Assembly (NCBI RefSeq): GCF_000264995.1
Contig: NW_006767438.1
Span: forward strand, 2,023,675-2,087,674
From: Punctularia strigosozonata HHB-11173 SS5
Taxonomy: Eukaryota; Basidiomycota; Agaricomycetes; Corticiales; Punctulariaceae
Length of the DNA: 64,000 nt
Direction of reading: 5' to 3'
In this document: in pieces, positions 45,432-56,739 of the stretch
Numbering within the stretch: the first letter of the stretch is position 1
How the letters are laid out: each line of letters begins with the position of its first letter
The notes under the pieces: model-generated
The model's database searches: none
Told to the model about the DNA's origin: nothing
The model's input: the letters and a program-made list of their open reading frames with translations, nothing else
Translations under genes and position numbers: made by a program

Positions 45432-48017
45432 ATGCCCGTGTTCGATCTCGTACGCGAGTCCTTCCTCGGACAGGCGGTCTACTACGCTTCCAGACGGCGA
45501 TGGCTGCAGTACGCCGAGGAGAAGCCTGGCTTCGAGCTGCCGGCGCGCTACCGGCGTGCGCAGGACCAGCAGCAAGATCAACAGCAGCAGCAGCAGCAGC
45601 AACAGCAACAACATCAGTCAACGCTCGACGTTGACCGTGCATCGTCGGAGGGGCGGAGCACTCGGGCGCCTACGCTCGTGGATAACACCGAAACTGCTCG
45701 ATCGAAGTCGCGCCCGGTTTCCGGCGTGGATGCGGAGAAGCAGCAGGTCGCCTACAGGGAGAGCACGAAGCCCGAGGAGGTCGAGATGTGGGACGATCCG
45801 CAATGGTTGAGGACCGTCGATTGGTACGGCCCCGATGACCCAGAGTGTCCGATGAACGTGAGCTCGCTCCTTTCTCCACCGCCTGGACGCAAATTGACAA
45901 ATGGTGCGACGTGAAGTGGTCGTTCTCGAAGAAGTGTTTCGTCACGTTCGACATCTGCTTCATCACCTTTTCAATCTACATCGGCTCGTGCGTGACGTTT
46001 TTCTCCTTGATCTTGTACAGAACTCACGTATCGATCATCCTGCCAACAGTGCGATCTACTCCCCTGGTATTCCCTACGTCGCCCAAGACTTCGGCGTGTC
46101 GGATGTGGCCGCGACTCTTGGGTACTTACATAGGTCCCTCTCACGTATATACGTCCGTGCCTCATGCAGTCTTTCACAGGATCACGATGTTCGTCATTGG
46201 CTACGGCATCGGTCCCATGTTTCTCTCTCCTCTGTCCGAAATCCCGCAATTTGGTCGGACGAGCACGTACATCATCACCCTCGCCCTCTTCGTCATCCTC
46301 CAGGTGCCTACCGCGCTCAGCAAGAACCTCGGCGCGCTCCTTCCCCTCCGGTACGCCGGAAATCCGCCCCTCCCATCACCCCTTTCCTCCCATCATCGCA
46401 CCCCCCAATCTGATCACAACCGGTTCTCAGGTTCCTGGCCGGGTTCGTAGGCTCGCCCCCGCTCGCGACCGGCGGCGCGAGTCTGGCGGATATGTGGGGC
46501 CCCGCCGACCGCGCGATCGCGATCGGCCTCTGGGGCTGCGCCGCCGTGAGCGGGCCCGTGCTCGGACCGCTGCTCGGTACGTGTGTCCCTCGCCCGGACT
46601 TCGTTAGATGCGGGCTGACACCGAAACGCTGGGATGGGCTGAATTCATAGGCGGGTTCGCGGCGCAGGCCGAGGGCTGGACGTGGACGATCTGGATCTTG
46701 CTCTGGCTCTCGGGCTTCTCGCTCGCGTTTCTGACCGTGTTGTTGCCGGAGACGAGCGCGTCGGCGTGCGTCGCTATCCCTTCTGCTCTGAATGTACCCT
46801 TCGAGTCGAAATTCCGTTTTATCTGATCTCTCTATTCGGGACCCTCTACAGGATACTGTACCGACGAGCGGTGCGCCTGCGTCGGCTGACGGGGAATGAG
46901 GCGCTGCGCTCGCACGGCGAGCTCGAGGCGGAGCATTTCACGGCGAGGGAGGTGGCGATGATGACGCTCGTCCGGCCGTTCGTCCTCGGGTTCACGGAGC
47001 CGATCGTCGCGGCGTGGAACGTGTACATCGCCCTGCTTTACGGTGCGTGTTGGAAAACGTTTCCCCGGGTGAGCGGGAGTTGCTGATCGGTGGTATGAAT
47101 ATACCCACAGGGATACTGTATATCTGGATCTCGAGCTACGAGATCATCTTTGTGGAGATATATGGGTTCAACCTAGGCGAGAACGGGCTCGCGTTTATGG
47201 TGGGCTTTTTTTCTCCTCCGTCTCCGTAGAAGTGTTTTTTTTTTGGGGTGGATCAAAGGACGTTGGGGCTGATGTTTGATGGTAGGGTTTGTTCCTCGGC
47301 GCGATCATTGCGTTTGCGCTCCTCGTGCCGTACGTGAATCGTTACGTGCGGCCCAAGTTTGCGAATGGGGAAGAAAGTGCGTAGAGGGGCCCGCTGCCGT
47401 GCAATGTGAATGCGCCGCTCACGCGTGCCCCCCCCCCCCCTTTAGATTTTCCGCCCGAAGCGCGGCTACCCCCGGCCCTCGTCGGCGCCATCCTCCTGCC
47501 CCTCTCGCTGTTTTGGTTCGGCTGGACCTCGCGCGCGTCGATACACTGGATCGGTGAGTTGACCTCATTTCTTCCGTTCCACATGCTCAACATGTGTCTT
47601 GCTCCTCGCCCAGTCCCGATCATCGCGACGCTGTTCTACTCCATCGGGACCTTCTTCGTCTTCCAGGCCGGGCTCAACTATCTCCAGGACTGTTACCCGC
47701 GCCACGTCGCGAGCGTGTTCGCCGGGAACGACCTCTTCCGATCCTGCCTCGGCGCCGCTTTCCCGATCTTTGCGAGCGCGTTTTTCAGGAACTTGGGAGT
47801 CGGCAAGGCGTGCAGCGTGCTGGGGGGTATATCGGTGGCGATGATCCCGATTCCGGTGGTGCTGTGAGTTTCGTTTTTTTTCTTTCTTGATCGTTGTGAT
47901 GAGTGGGTGGTGAGAGGGCGTGGGGCTGATTGGTTGGACCGATGTCGTAGGTGGAAATATGGGCCGAAGATACGCGCGATGAGCAAGTATTCGGGGTTCA
48001 AGGGCCCGATGCACTAG
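45432..48017 (+). CDS. DHA1-type MFS transporter, tandem copy 2 (598 aa)
   Basis: Twelve exons: 45432-45857, 45917-45987, 46050-46121, 46180-46350, 46431-46576, 46651-46765, 46852-47042, 47111-47199, 47286-47376, 47446-47553, 47614-47863, 47951-48017 (1797 nt). Exons 2-10 have exactly the same lengths as in copy 1. The N-terminus shares the start ([14 protein letters not shown] against [14 protein letters not shown]), then has a glutamine run encoded by CAG/CAA repeats at about 45568-45620 that copy 1 lacks. All transporter blocks are intact ([56 protein letters not shown]). The last intron (47864-47950) is absent from copy 1 and present in the truncated third copy near 53.5 kb, so that fragment came from this gene. 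Confidence 0.88.
45568..45620 (+). repeat. CAG/CAA trinucleotide run encoding polyglutamine
   Basis: Within exon 1 of the second MFS gene; encodes a glutamine-rich stretch of about 18 residues in the cytosolic N-terminus. Length variation between strains would be expected. Confidence 0.85.
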
Positions 48018-48420
48018 AACATATACGTATGTTGCGAAGTTTCCAGGGGTAGATGCTCAGGTGTCGACATATTCCATGTTGTAACGCAGAACGCCATTAA
48101 CGAACCAACATATCCCATTCAACGGTCGACGAACGACGAGCAGATATCGTATTGCCACACCCCCGTCCACGCCCATACTTGATTCTTAACAAAGTACCCT
48201 TGTATTATTCACGATGCACTTGCATCACCGCGACACATAAACGAACATGTAGAAATCCCCATTGTACAGTATTGCAAAGCATCAGTGGCGCGTCTGCGCC
48301 TTGATCGCCGTACCTTGCTTCCATCGCACACAAATAACCATTAAAACGTATCAGGAACGGCGTCCTTGGATGTTTCGAGTCGACGGTGCTCGCCCGAGCC
48401 GTAACACAAGTCAACTGAAC
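48018..48420 (+). repeat. Segmental repeat, copy 1 (downstream of the second MFS gene)
   Basis: Directly repeated at about 53643-54015 with mismatches and small indels. Shared blocks include GATGCTCAGGTGTCGACAT, ACATGTAGAAATCCCCATTG and GCGCGTCTGCGCCTTGATC. In both places it follows the 3' end of a DHA1 MFS gene. Confidence 0.8.
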
Positions 48421-48459
48421 CAATCGCGGATTAGGAAGAACATGCGCTCCAATCATAGT

Positions 48460-48754
48460 CATATATATCAGTAGCCGTACTGCCTTTGAGTCGAGACCCT
48501 TTCGCCATCGCTTGGACAATACACGTCCGGCTTACGGACTACTCTTGGTATAACGTGTAGCAGTCATAGTCGTTAACTACTACACCGATGTAGAAGTACA
48601 CGTGTCAGATAGAGCGAGAAAGCGGAGAGTTGTGAAGGCCGTGTTGAACCTCGTCGATAGCAACGACAGCAACTGCGAGTGTAAGAAATATCAGTTCAGT
48701 GTGCAGAAAGAGAAAGCGGAGAAGCGCTCAACTGCAATAACATTTGGTCTTTGA
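48460..48754 (+). repeat. Segmental repeat, copy 1 (flank of family A1)
   Basis: Direct repeat of about 55545-55987. Shared blocks include TCGAGACCCTTTCG, GTACACGTGTCAGATAG and AGAGAAAGCGGAGAAGCGCT. In both places it leads into the 3' end of a family A1 gene. Confidence 0.75.
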
Positions 48755-49442
48755 TCAGGCGTCCATAGATAAATACCACATAATATCGTCCACCCCGAGC
48801 TCCTTTCGCAGTTCAGCGAGCTGCTCCGCTGTCGGACGCTGGTCGAGCGGGTCGAAGTTGGAGCAAAATACCCATAAGGGCATACACGAGGTCCGGGGAT
48901 CAGGATTGCCATAGCCAAGATCGAAGCGAAGATAATGCCACATGCACGTCTTTATGTCCTTGAACACGAAGTCGGCCGTCGAGTCGACGTTTATTACGAG
49001 ATCGGGGGTGAGCTCGTGGCGAGGCTTCCAGCCCACAAAATCCATCGTCCGCTCGTTGAAGTAGGAAAATAGGTCGTACTTGGCAGCGTAGTCGACGATG
49101 AAGTCCTCGTCGAGCGGTACGCCAAGGAACAGCTCCGGGGGTTTCGACTTCGGGGTGTCTGAGTGAGGATCGAGCTCCAGTGGTAGTTGAGTGAACGGCT
49201 CAAATGTCGACAAGATTTCCGACTTCTGTAAGAATAACAAAATCAGCGTCAGGCATAATTTCACGTCAGAAGTTGCGTACATCGCCCCTCCGCTCTTGTT
49301 CTGGTAGGGTGAGGTACTGGTACCAAGGAGAATCCAGAACAGCAGGCTCGTGCCTTGGGCCAGTGCGTTTCGGTAGCTGCACTGATAGCCCACCGAGGGG
49401 CTCTTGCGAAGCGCCGTCGTTGTCGTAATCTGCTAGCGACAT
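48755..49442 (-). CDS. Family A protein, subtype A1, copy 2 (uncharacterised, 210 aa)
   Basis: Exons on the minus strand 49442-49281 and 49225-48755, phase 0, with a 55-nt intron. The ATG at 49442 (MSLADYDND) matches the start of the copy at 56678 (MSLSDHNDY). All family landmarks are intact: LDSPWYQYL, LSTFEPFTQLPLELDP, ELFLGVPLDEDFIVDYAAKYDL, FNERTMDFVGWKPRHE, GYGNPDPRTS, CSNFDPLDQRPTAEQL and ELGVDDIMWYL. It is divergent from family B copy 2 (start 50510). Family unknown; no membrane segment or signal peptide. Confidence 0.77.
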
Positions 49443-50509
49443 AGCGATTGTGGTTATGGTTCTCGGCAGAGATGGGGGTTCATAAGTAGGTTGGCGACCA
49501 GCTCGCGCGTGACCCATGGTTGGTGAAGCGTGTCACATGACTGTGAGGTACAATTCTCACGCTCACACCTTCTCGATCGGTTGTGTGGCGCATCCATTGT
49601 CTGGTACTTATTGCCCTATATCACCTGAATTTCCCCGACCGGCTCCGCACACTCCGTGTTCTATATGGAGCCATGATAAGCAACTGATCCTTTTTGGAAC
49701 AATGGCGGGCCTCTGCGGGAAGCCGACGCGATTGCCGGTCTCGCTTAACGCAGAGCGAAGTTCATGGGCAAAAAAGAACCTGCAAGCATCCGTCCTTATG
49801 CAGAACAAAGGGACTGACAATTATGGATTGGCTCTATAGGGAAGTCTTGATACCGGTGTGAGTATTGCGTACGTGATGAGATGTGCCTCATTCGCATTCG
49901 CGAATCGAAGATAATTTATCTCCGTGTTGACTTCGGATAATAGGGCCTCTTTCGCTTGCTTCGTCAATCTGACCAGTGACAAGATCTTGCAGGCATACTT
50001 CTGGCACGATGTTGTACCCGCGTAACACTGCACTTTCTGCTGATATTCGTCGAAATTTCATAGAAAGGCCTTGCACCCAATGACTGAGCTACAATTGTAC
50101 GGCATATGCATCAGAGCGGCTGCGATATTGTGAGAATGGGCTGCGTTTATTTGGAAATATAATATGCGGTCTTTTGCACTAACTTGAGTCCCGCGAGAAT
50201 TGATGCAGCCATAGGCGATGTTCTGCATCGTGAACATCGCTAGTTTTCGTCACAAAGGGATCTCCTAATCGGAAATGGAGCATGAGAGATGTAATCTGTG
50301 ACTATACGTGATCCGAAGATGTGCACTGCCGGTGATCGGCATAGATGCACGGTGGACTCTTTGCGATCGGCCTATCTGCGGAACGAAATGTAATTGTCTT
50401 TCTCCACACTCCTTTTCACTTATGGAAGCATATCTACAGCAGCGCAGTATAAAACACGGTGCTCAGCATGCGTAGTGGTCAGCACTACTCGTGCATACCG
50501 TTTCATTCA
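49443..50509. other. Divergent intergenic region, family A1 copy 2 / family B copy 2
   Basis: About 1.07 kb. Similarity to the flank of the other A1 gene (beyond 56678) fades after roughly 30-60 nt. That is consistent with an insertion carrying the B gene between here and about 52.05 kb. No other gene seen. Confidence 0.5.
50448..50454 (+). promoter_or_regulatory. TATA box of family B copy 2
   Basis: TATAAAA, 56 bp upstream of the ATG at 50510, mirroring the TATA box of copy 1. Confidence 0.5.
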
Positions 50510-51591
50510 ATGCCTCCGTACACGGTTCTTGTCAGGATACTGGACGGAAACCAGGCGAGTTTTTGCTCTCGCAGGTCAACGATAGTATGTATTAATGCTC
50601 TGCGCAGGTGAAGACCGAGACTAGAAGATCGATCGATGCTGATAGCAAGACCCTCCTCCAATTTCTGTACGAGTCAGCGTCCGACACTGCCAAGTACGTA
50701 GCTCTTCATACGTGGAGAATACTGGTGTGTGCCTCTTCGTGACCGTATCAATGCTTGAGCTAAGCCCATTGTCGTCCATAGGGCAGTAAATTCTACGAGC
50801 GCACCGAGAGCTCGAGCTTCATGATGCTCACGAGGGGCCGATTTTTCGCGGGCTTAAACATGGCCAATGATTATGCCTCATCTCGCAACTTGGAGTGCTA
50901 CTGGTACGAGATTTGGGACCGCACGCTCAACGTTCTTGCGATGTCTATGAACGACTACAACGTGCTTGTTTGCCCGCAGTGCACCGTTGAGAGGCTTGAG
51001 GGGACTCTAGACAAGAATGGAGCGCCCCTTCCAGCTCAGCGCCGCTCGCCCGACTTCGGGGTGGAGGTCCGCCGTTTTTCGCACTCGAGACAAGCTCTAG
51101 TGTCCGAGCCTGTACTCCTCGCGGAGGTCAAACGCCCGTCCAAACCTCCTGGACCCAACAGATCCCACGATATTGCGGAGGACATGAAGAGGATGCACAA
51201 ACAGGTCAAGCAGCAGGCCCACCTTTCATTCGACTACTATCCGGCGGCTAACGACATCCATGTCCTTTGCTGCGTCGGCTCCGCATTCTCATTGTTGCAT
51301 TTCAAGAGGTCAGACATGTCGCCGCAAGTGGTGGTCCGTCGATACACGCGTCTGCATCCAGCCCCGGAGCCTAACCCTGTGGAGGAAAAGCCGCAGCTCA
51401 CCACTTCTCTTTATTCGAAAGTATACGAGCTACTTGGTCCCCAAGGCGACCAATTCTCGACGGAGTTCATGCAGATAATTCAGTATATCCTGCTACAGCG
51501 TGGGAAAACACTACAGCTTCAGGGAGACTGGTTCACGCCAGACCCTCTGCTATCGCAGCGGTGGATTGCGTCAAACCAGAGAGTGATCTAG
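50510..51591 (+). CDS. Family B protein, copy 2: PD-(D/E)XK nuclease-like (323 aa)
   Basis: Three exons: 50510-50554, 50608-50724, 50782-51591 (972 nt), phase 0. The start MPPYTVLVRILD matches copy 1 (MPPYTIVVQILD). The first intron appears to use a GC donor (GCGAGT); the alternatives run into stops. Motif residues are intact: Asp145 in SPDFGVEVRR, Glu169 and Lys171 in LLAEVKRP. A Q-rich helix-like block follows (MHKQVKQQAHLSFDYYP), then CCVGSAFSLLHF and the shared C-terminus (FMQIIQYILLQRGKTLQLQGDWFTP). The basic region of copy 1 is replaced by a Pro/Glu-rich stretch. Nuclease function is inferred from the motif alone. It could equally be an inactive binding fold. Confidence 0.72.
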
Positions 51592-52049
51592 CAGGACTTG
51601 TACCTTCATCGCGATGAATGCTCTAATTAGAGGGTAGGGCATTAATTGCTCCAATCATCTTAACACATTATCTTTCAAATTGTGTCTTCCGACTTCATGC
51701 ATTTCTCTCCGGCCAAGGGGTACGGTGCTGCTGGACGCAGCGTCTGCACGCATTATTTTCTCCTCGATTTGTACACATACATCAAGTAGTAGTGCGTAAA
51801 GGGGCAGATGTCTGTTCGCGGAAATTGATCCAGACTCCCTAAAAGCGACCAATGAGCTAGTCATTTAGGGCAGGAAAACGGCCATATCGGATGGAGGATC
51901 CCACGTAGCCTTTCCTGAAAGAGCCGTTTGGGAGTTTTCTGGATACGATTGCATCGCAGCACAATGTAGATCTAAAAAGGGCAGGAACAAGAATACCAGG
52001 GAAGAGCACCGATCAGCCCAGTAAATTGGCGTAGACGGCGTCTTGAACG
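51592..52049. other. Intergenic, no gene seen
   Basis: Downstream of family B copy 2, at the right end of the inferred insertion. Confidence 0.4.
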
Positions 52050-53080
52050 CCGTATGAGGCGCGAGCGTGGGAAAAGGGTCGTGCTAGTGCGCCGGTTCAC
52101 GCAGGTTCACGCTGTCCTTGGCGACCTCCCCGCCCATATTTCTCGCTCGCTCTCGATTAACTCGGTCATGCGGCGCTCGACTAAGGAGTACTTAGCGCAC
52201 GGAGCTCAGCGCCGCGCTCTCTATGCCATGGCCCTCGGTGCGTTACCCGCGTCTGCTCAGAACATATTTTGGGACTATCAGTGACTATAGTTCCGTCATA
52301 CAGCCCGCAAGCGCAAGTTGCCAGCAGCAGCTGAAGGGCTTAACGATGATACATTTGGCTCCGCCGCTGAAGTCGATCGGTTTCCCTTCGCGTTGGTTGC
52401 GTCGGGCGCACCTCCAGCGACCACAGCATCAGCCACGTCGTCTACGTCCACCTCCCAACCTTCGACTGTCCGGCGCGCTGCGTTGAGTACGTTGAGTAAC
52501 CAAGTCCTGCAATTTCAGCATAAAGCACCAGGATAGTGTCCATTGGCAAATCGAATGCGAGATCGGGATTAGAAAGGGGCGTACCGGGCGCAAGCTCACA
52601 TTTAGGATGACGAACGCTGTGCGCAACACGGTGGTCGCCAATCTATATCGACGTGGCGCAAGCCCGTGCGGGGCTCGATACGGTCACCGAGTTCTTTGCA
52701 CCGTTCAGAACAGGAAAGCATGAGCTGCTCGCGCAAGAGGGCTAGAACTACGTCCGCGAGTATTCACCGGTGCACTTCCTTCGTCTTCCTCTCCTAGACC
52801 ATGCACCTTATCCCCTAATGCGCTGAGCTCTAATGAATGTTTCTCTCCTCACATAGGTCTCCTCTGCACATTCGTCTGGTCACTCGCTCGCCATCCGCAT
52901 CTTCGGCGACTGCCCATGATGGGGCGTTTCCCCCGTCTGTTGCGCACCCTCTCGCTCCATATGCCCGTTACTGCCACGGATTCTGTGAATATGGCCGCCC
53001 TTTAACACGTCTTCTCCCTGCCGGCCATCGCCTCCAATATGCACGAGAGATTACCGAAACATATCTCAGTAGTGGTCCTC
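52050..53080 (+). pseudogene. Decayed gene X, copy 1
   Basis: Collinear with 56740-57790. Shared pieces include an Arg-rich start (CGGCGCTCGACTAAGGA region), the stretch encoding RKRK-x-P-x-AA and then SGAPPATTASAT, and a later block reading V-x-EFFAPF-x-TGKHELL. After these comes TTTCTCTCCTCACATAGG, which looks like an intron end. Stops and frameshifts occur in every frame, so no product is possible. I cannot name the ancestral gene. Confidence 0.6.
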
Positions 53081-53289
53081 ATCATTGACTTCGTCGTGGT
53101 CGCGATGATATGGTAATCCTTGTTGTATCTCTGCCCGCAACGCCTGCGTAAGTCATTGCAATCGCAATATCTATATCCATGACAGTGGTCGTACTCATCC
53201 TCCTGATTGTCGTCGTCGCCATAGCCATGGTCGTGGTCGTCATCGGTCCTGGTTGCAAGATTCCTCTTCCTCCTCATCCTCGCCCTCTT

Positions 53290-53642
53290 GTGGTTCCAGG
53301 TGACGAAGCTCAACTACACCAAGACTGTTACCCGCTCCACGTCGCGAGCGTGTTTGCCTGGAACGACCTCTTCCGCCCCTGCCTCGGCGCCGCTTTCCCG
53401 ATTTCTGCGAGCACGTTTTCCAGGAACTTGGGAGTCGGCAAGGCGTGCAGCGTGTTGGGAGGGATCTCGATCGCAATGATCCCGTTCTGGTGGTGCTGTG
53501 AGTGCCTTTTTTTTCGTCGTTGCGACGAGTGGGGTGTGAGAGGGCGTGGAGTTGATTGGTTGGACTGATGTCGTAAGTGGAAATATGGGCCGAAGATACG
53601 CGCGATGAGCAAGTATTCGGGGTTCAAGGGCCCGATGCACTA
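53290..53642 (+). pseudogene. Truncated third copy of the DHA1 MFS gene (3' end only)
   Basis: Corresponds to the last two exons of the gene at 45432-48017: KTVTRSTSRACLPG-type frame-shifted start, then [40 protein letters not shown], then the last intron, then [21 protein letters not shown] and stop. The intron acceptor has changed (GTAG to GTAA). The first ten exons are absent. Because the last intron is present, the source was copy 2, not copy 1. Confidence 0.85.
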
Positions 53643-54015
53643 GAACATGTACGTGCGTGTCGAGTTGAACGTCGCGAAGTCTCCGGGAGTGGATGCTCAG
53701 GTGTCGACATAACAGCACCATCAAATTCCAACGGACAGCAGACGAACAAAGAGCACGACACCCCATCCACGCGCATAGTTCTATCATCAGTTATCGTATT
53801 ACTCACGATGCACTCGCATCATCGCGACACCTGAACATGTAGAAATCCCCATTGTACCATAGTGCAAAGCATTGCTGGCGCGTCTGCGCCTTGATCTCTG
53901 TACCCTTCTTCCATCGCACTAAGTATTCGCAAGTTAAGCTTGAGATTGTATCAGGGGTGGCGTCTTCTGACGTTTCGAATCGGCGCTCGCCAGAGCCGGT
54001 GTCCAAGTCTCGCCG
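53643..54015 (+). repeat. Segmental repeat, copy 2 (downstream of the MFS fragment)
   Basis: Matches 48018-48420. Similarity stops abruptly near 54015, where DNA carrying the A2 gene begins. Confidence 0.8.
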
Positions 54016-55544
54016 TTAATCGTCTGTGAGATTGGAGGAGGAAGGCGATGAATCGCAGGGTATACGTTGCACATATAACTGAGTAAGGTATGAGCACACG
54101 ACAAAAGCATCAAGATTTGCATACATCAACAACATCAGGAAAACCCGGAATTGATAAAAACCTCCTAAAACGTACTAAAACGTGCTCATTTAGTAGCTTT
54201 AGAGGGTTTCGGTACCCAATAAGCGACTCTTTCGATAGTCCGATTTTTCCTGATGAATCAGAACCTCGCATGCCATGAGGACAACTCTGAACAGCGTCGA
54301 CGAACGCCCGCAACTCCGCATTTCGCTGGCGTGCGTCATGCGAACATGGACAAGTACCATTTAGGGTCTTCCTTGAGACCGAACTCCGCTCGTATTTCTG
54401 CTATCTTCTCCGCACTCGGTCGCTTGTCGAGCGGATCCCGGTTGGAGCAAAGGGAGAAGATGGAAACAAACGGCATATTGGGATCGGGATTGCCATACCC
54501 CGTCTTAAAGGTAACGTGCGGCCACAGGTACTCCTGGATATCGTCATACACCTGATACCTTGTAGAGTCGACATTGATGACTGTGTTCGACGTGACCTCT
54601 TCCGGGGGAACCCACCCCAGCGGACCCATCGTCCTCTTGTCTACGTATGCATAGAGCTCGTATTTATACGCATAGTCGAAAATCATGTCGGTGTCGAGAG
54701 GTATGCCAAGGAATAGCTCCGGCAGCGGCGTTTCGGTGCCGGTGCTCCCGTCGAGCTCCTGGGGTAGATGGTCGAGGGGCTCAAATGTTGAAAGAATTGC
54801 CATTTCATCCTGGACGTCAAGAACACTTGGTACAGAAGTCCAAATTCTAAATACGGGGCCACGTACCAGGTCCTTTTGCTCAGACTCCGGAAGCAGGAGA
54901 AATCGATACCAGGGTAGATGGATAATTTGAGACTGGCTGTCGGTGGTAGCACCAGATTCGGTCTGAGGGGTAGAGGAGACTTTCATAGTAGCTTCATGAG
55001 AAGCCATGTCAACGGTTCAGTGTATATGGCAAGGAGACAGTAGCAGGACCTCCAGACCGTAACGTTGGCAGGAGAGAAACCGGGAAACTCCGGGTTTGTG
55101 CTCACGGTCTCCCTCGCTGGCTGCATCGACACTCGCGAGCACTCACGCTGGCAGAGCATATTATGCTCGGGAGTTTGGTTTTCTCTGTCCTCCCAGGGCA
55201 CGGAAACTCGTTAAGCGTGTTGACCTTCCCGCCTATGGTGATTTATATTGGAATACCAGGGAAAAAACCTCCCTTTCCTGAACGTATTGGTCATATGAGT
55301 ATCATTCATATGACACAGTATGCTAGCTATGCTAGCTAAGATGTACGGAAACTCCTCGTGAATGAGGTGAAGGCATGTGCGCATGCTTGAGGGAGGATAC
55401 CGGGGATTAGGTATCGATATGGTTTGCCGCGACCCACCAGTATATAGTCGCTCGATGTGAGCAATCTTGTATCATACCGCTCGCGCTGTGGCGTCATGAT
55501 CGAGCTAGAGCCGCTACTGCAGCAATCGGCACCTCCGGCTTAAA
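54016..55544. other. Inferred insertion of about 1.5 kb carrying a family A2 gene
   Basis: The repeat shared with the 48-kb locus stops near 54015 and resumes near 55545. The intervening DNA has no counterpart at the 48-kb locus and holds one intact gene (54336-55007). I see no transposon ends or long terminal inverted repeats, so the mechanism is unknown. Confidence 0.55.
54336..55007 (-). CDS. Family A protein, subtype A2, copy 2 (uncharacterised, 204 aa)
   Basis: Exons on the minus strand 55007-54867 and 54809-54336, phase 0. Exon lengths (141 and 474 nt) and the 57-nt intron are identical in size to the gene at 6421. The intron is again stop-free and in frame. Residues are very close to copy 1 across the whole protein (for example IPLDTDMIFDYAYKYELYAYVDKRTMGPLGW), and similarity extends past the stop codon. 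The N-terminus is the most variable part (MASHEATMKVSS against MTSQDCATELSP). Function unknown. Confidence 0.77.
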   Translation of the reverse strand: MASHEATMKVSSTPQTESGATTDSQSQIIHLPWYRFLLLPESEQKDLVRGPVFRIWTSVPSVLDVQDEMAILSTFEPLDHLPQELDGSTGTETPLPELFLGIPLDTDMIFDYAYKYELYAYVDKRTMGPLGWVPPEEVTSNTVINVDSTRYQVYDDIQEYLWPHVTFKTGYGNPDPNMPFVSIFSLCSNRDPLDKRPSAEKIAEIRAEFGLKEDPKWYLSMFA

Positions 55545-55987
55545 GCCTCGAGACCCTTTCGACATTAGAGCAGCGTTTTGCATTATGCACATCTGGCTTA
55601 CAGACCACACTTGCTATCATCCTTGGTAGCGTCAACATGGCTTGTCACCGAGCCTGGCCGGTGCTACCATGGACGCGGTGTCACCTTGGAACGGACTAAG
55701 CAAATTGGGGTATGTTAGGTAGAATGACATAGGGGAGGAGTTACACTTAATATAGTGTTGGCCAGGGGGTGACTGAGGTGCTTGCTATAACGTTTCAAGG
55801 TCACCGCCGCTAACGATCACATTGATGTAGATGTACACGTGTCAGATAGCGAGAAAGTAGGAAATTGTGGAGGCCGTGCTCAACCTCTTCGATGGCAGCG
55901 ACAGCAACTGCGAGTCAAAATATTAGTTCCGTGTGCAAAAAGAGAAAGCGGAGAAGCGCTCAACTGCAATGAAACTTGGTCTCAGGA
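55545..55987 (+). repeat. Segmental repeat, copy 2 (flank of family A1)
   Basis: Matches 48460-48754; includes extra sequence around 55640-55800 not present in copy 1. Confidence 0.72.
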
Positions 55988-56678
55988 TCAGGCGGAAGTC
56001 GATAAGTACCACATGATATCGCTCAGCCCGAGCTCTTTTCGTAGTTCAGCGATGTGCTCCGCTGTCGGACGCTCGTCGAGCGGATCGAAGTTGGAGCAAA
56101 ACGCCCATAAAGGCATACATGAGTTCCGGGGATCAGGGTTGCCATAGCTGGTCTCGAAGCGAACATGCTGCCACAGGCACGCCTTTATGTCCTTGAACAC
56201 ATAATCGGCTGTTGCATCAAGGCTGATTAGGAGATCGGGGGTGACTTCGTGGCGAGGCTTCCAGCCCACAAAATCCAGCGTGCGCTGATCGATATAAACA
56301 AGTAAGTCGTACTTGGCAGCGTAGTTGACGATGAAGTCCTCGTCGAGCGGTATGCCAAGGAACAGCTCTGGGGGTTTCGACTTCGGGGTGTCTGAATGAG
56401 GGTCGAGCTGCGGTGGTAGTTGGCTGAACGGCTCGAATGTCGACAAGATCTCCTTCTTCTGTAAGCACAACAACATCAGCGTCGAACATGGTTCCATGTC
56501 AGGAGTGGCGTACATTTCCCCTCCGCTCTTGTTCTGGTAGTATGAGATACCGATACCACGGAGAATCCAAAACAGCAGGCTCGTGGGCCGGGACGATGCA
56601 TTTTGGTAGCTGCACGAATAGCCTTCCGAGTGGCTCTTTCAAAGCGTCGTCGTAGTCGTTGTGATCTGACAGCGACAT
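55988..56678 (-). CDS. Family A protein, subtype A1, copy 3 (uncharacterised, 211 aa)
   Basis: Exons on the minus strand 56678-56514 and 56458-55988, phase 0, 55-nt intron. Closest to the copy at 48755-49442: same start region, EPLGRLFVQLPK, AVLDSPWYRYLILPEQERRG, LSTFEPFSQLPPQLDPHSDTPK, FLGIPLDEDFIVNYAAKYDL, GWKPRHEVTPDLLI, CS-NFDPLDERPTAEHIAEL and IMWYL. The second exon is 471 nt in all three A1 genes. The intron sequences of the two right-hand copies are alignable, which shows recent DNA-level duplication. Function unknown. Confidence 0.77.
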
Positions 56679-56739
56679 AGCGATTGCGATCGTAATCCTG
56701 GCCAAGGATGGGGTTCTGTCCAGAGAACGAGACACGGGC

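Noticed and set aside
45568-45620. CAG run as a CRISPR or other repeat array
   Set aside because: It is a simple trinucleotide run inside an exon, with no spacers, in a eukaryotic gene.
54016-55544. Transposon carrying the A2 gene
   Set aside because: No terminal inverted repeats, target-site duplication or transposase could be seen by eye; kept only as an inferred insertion.
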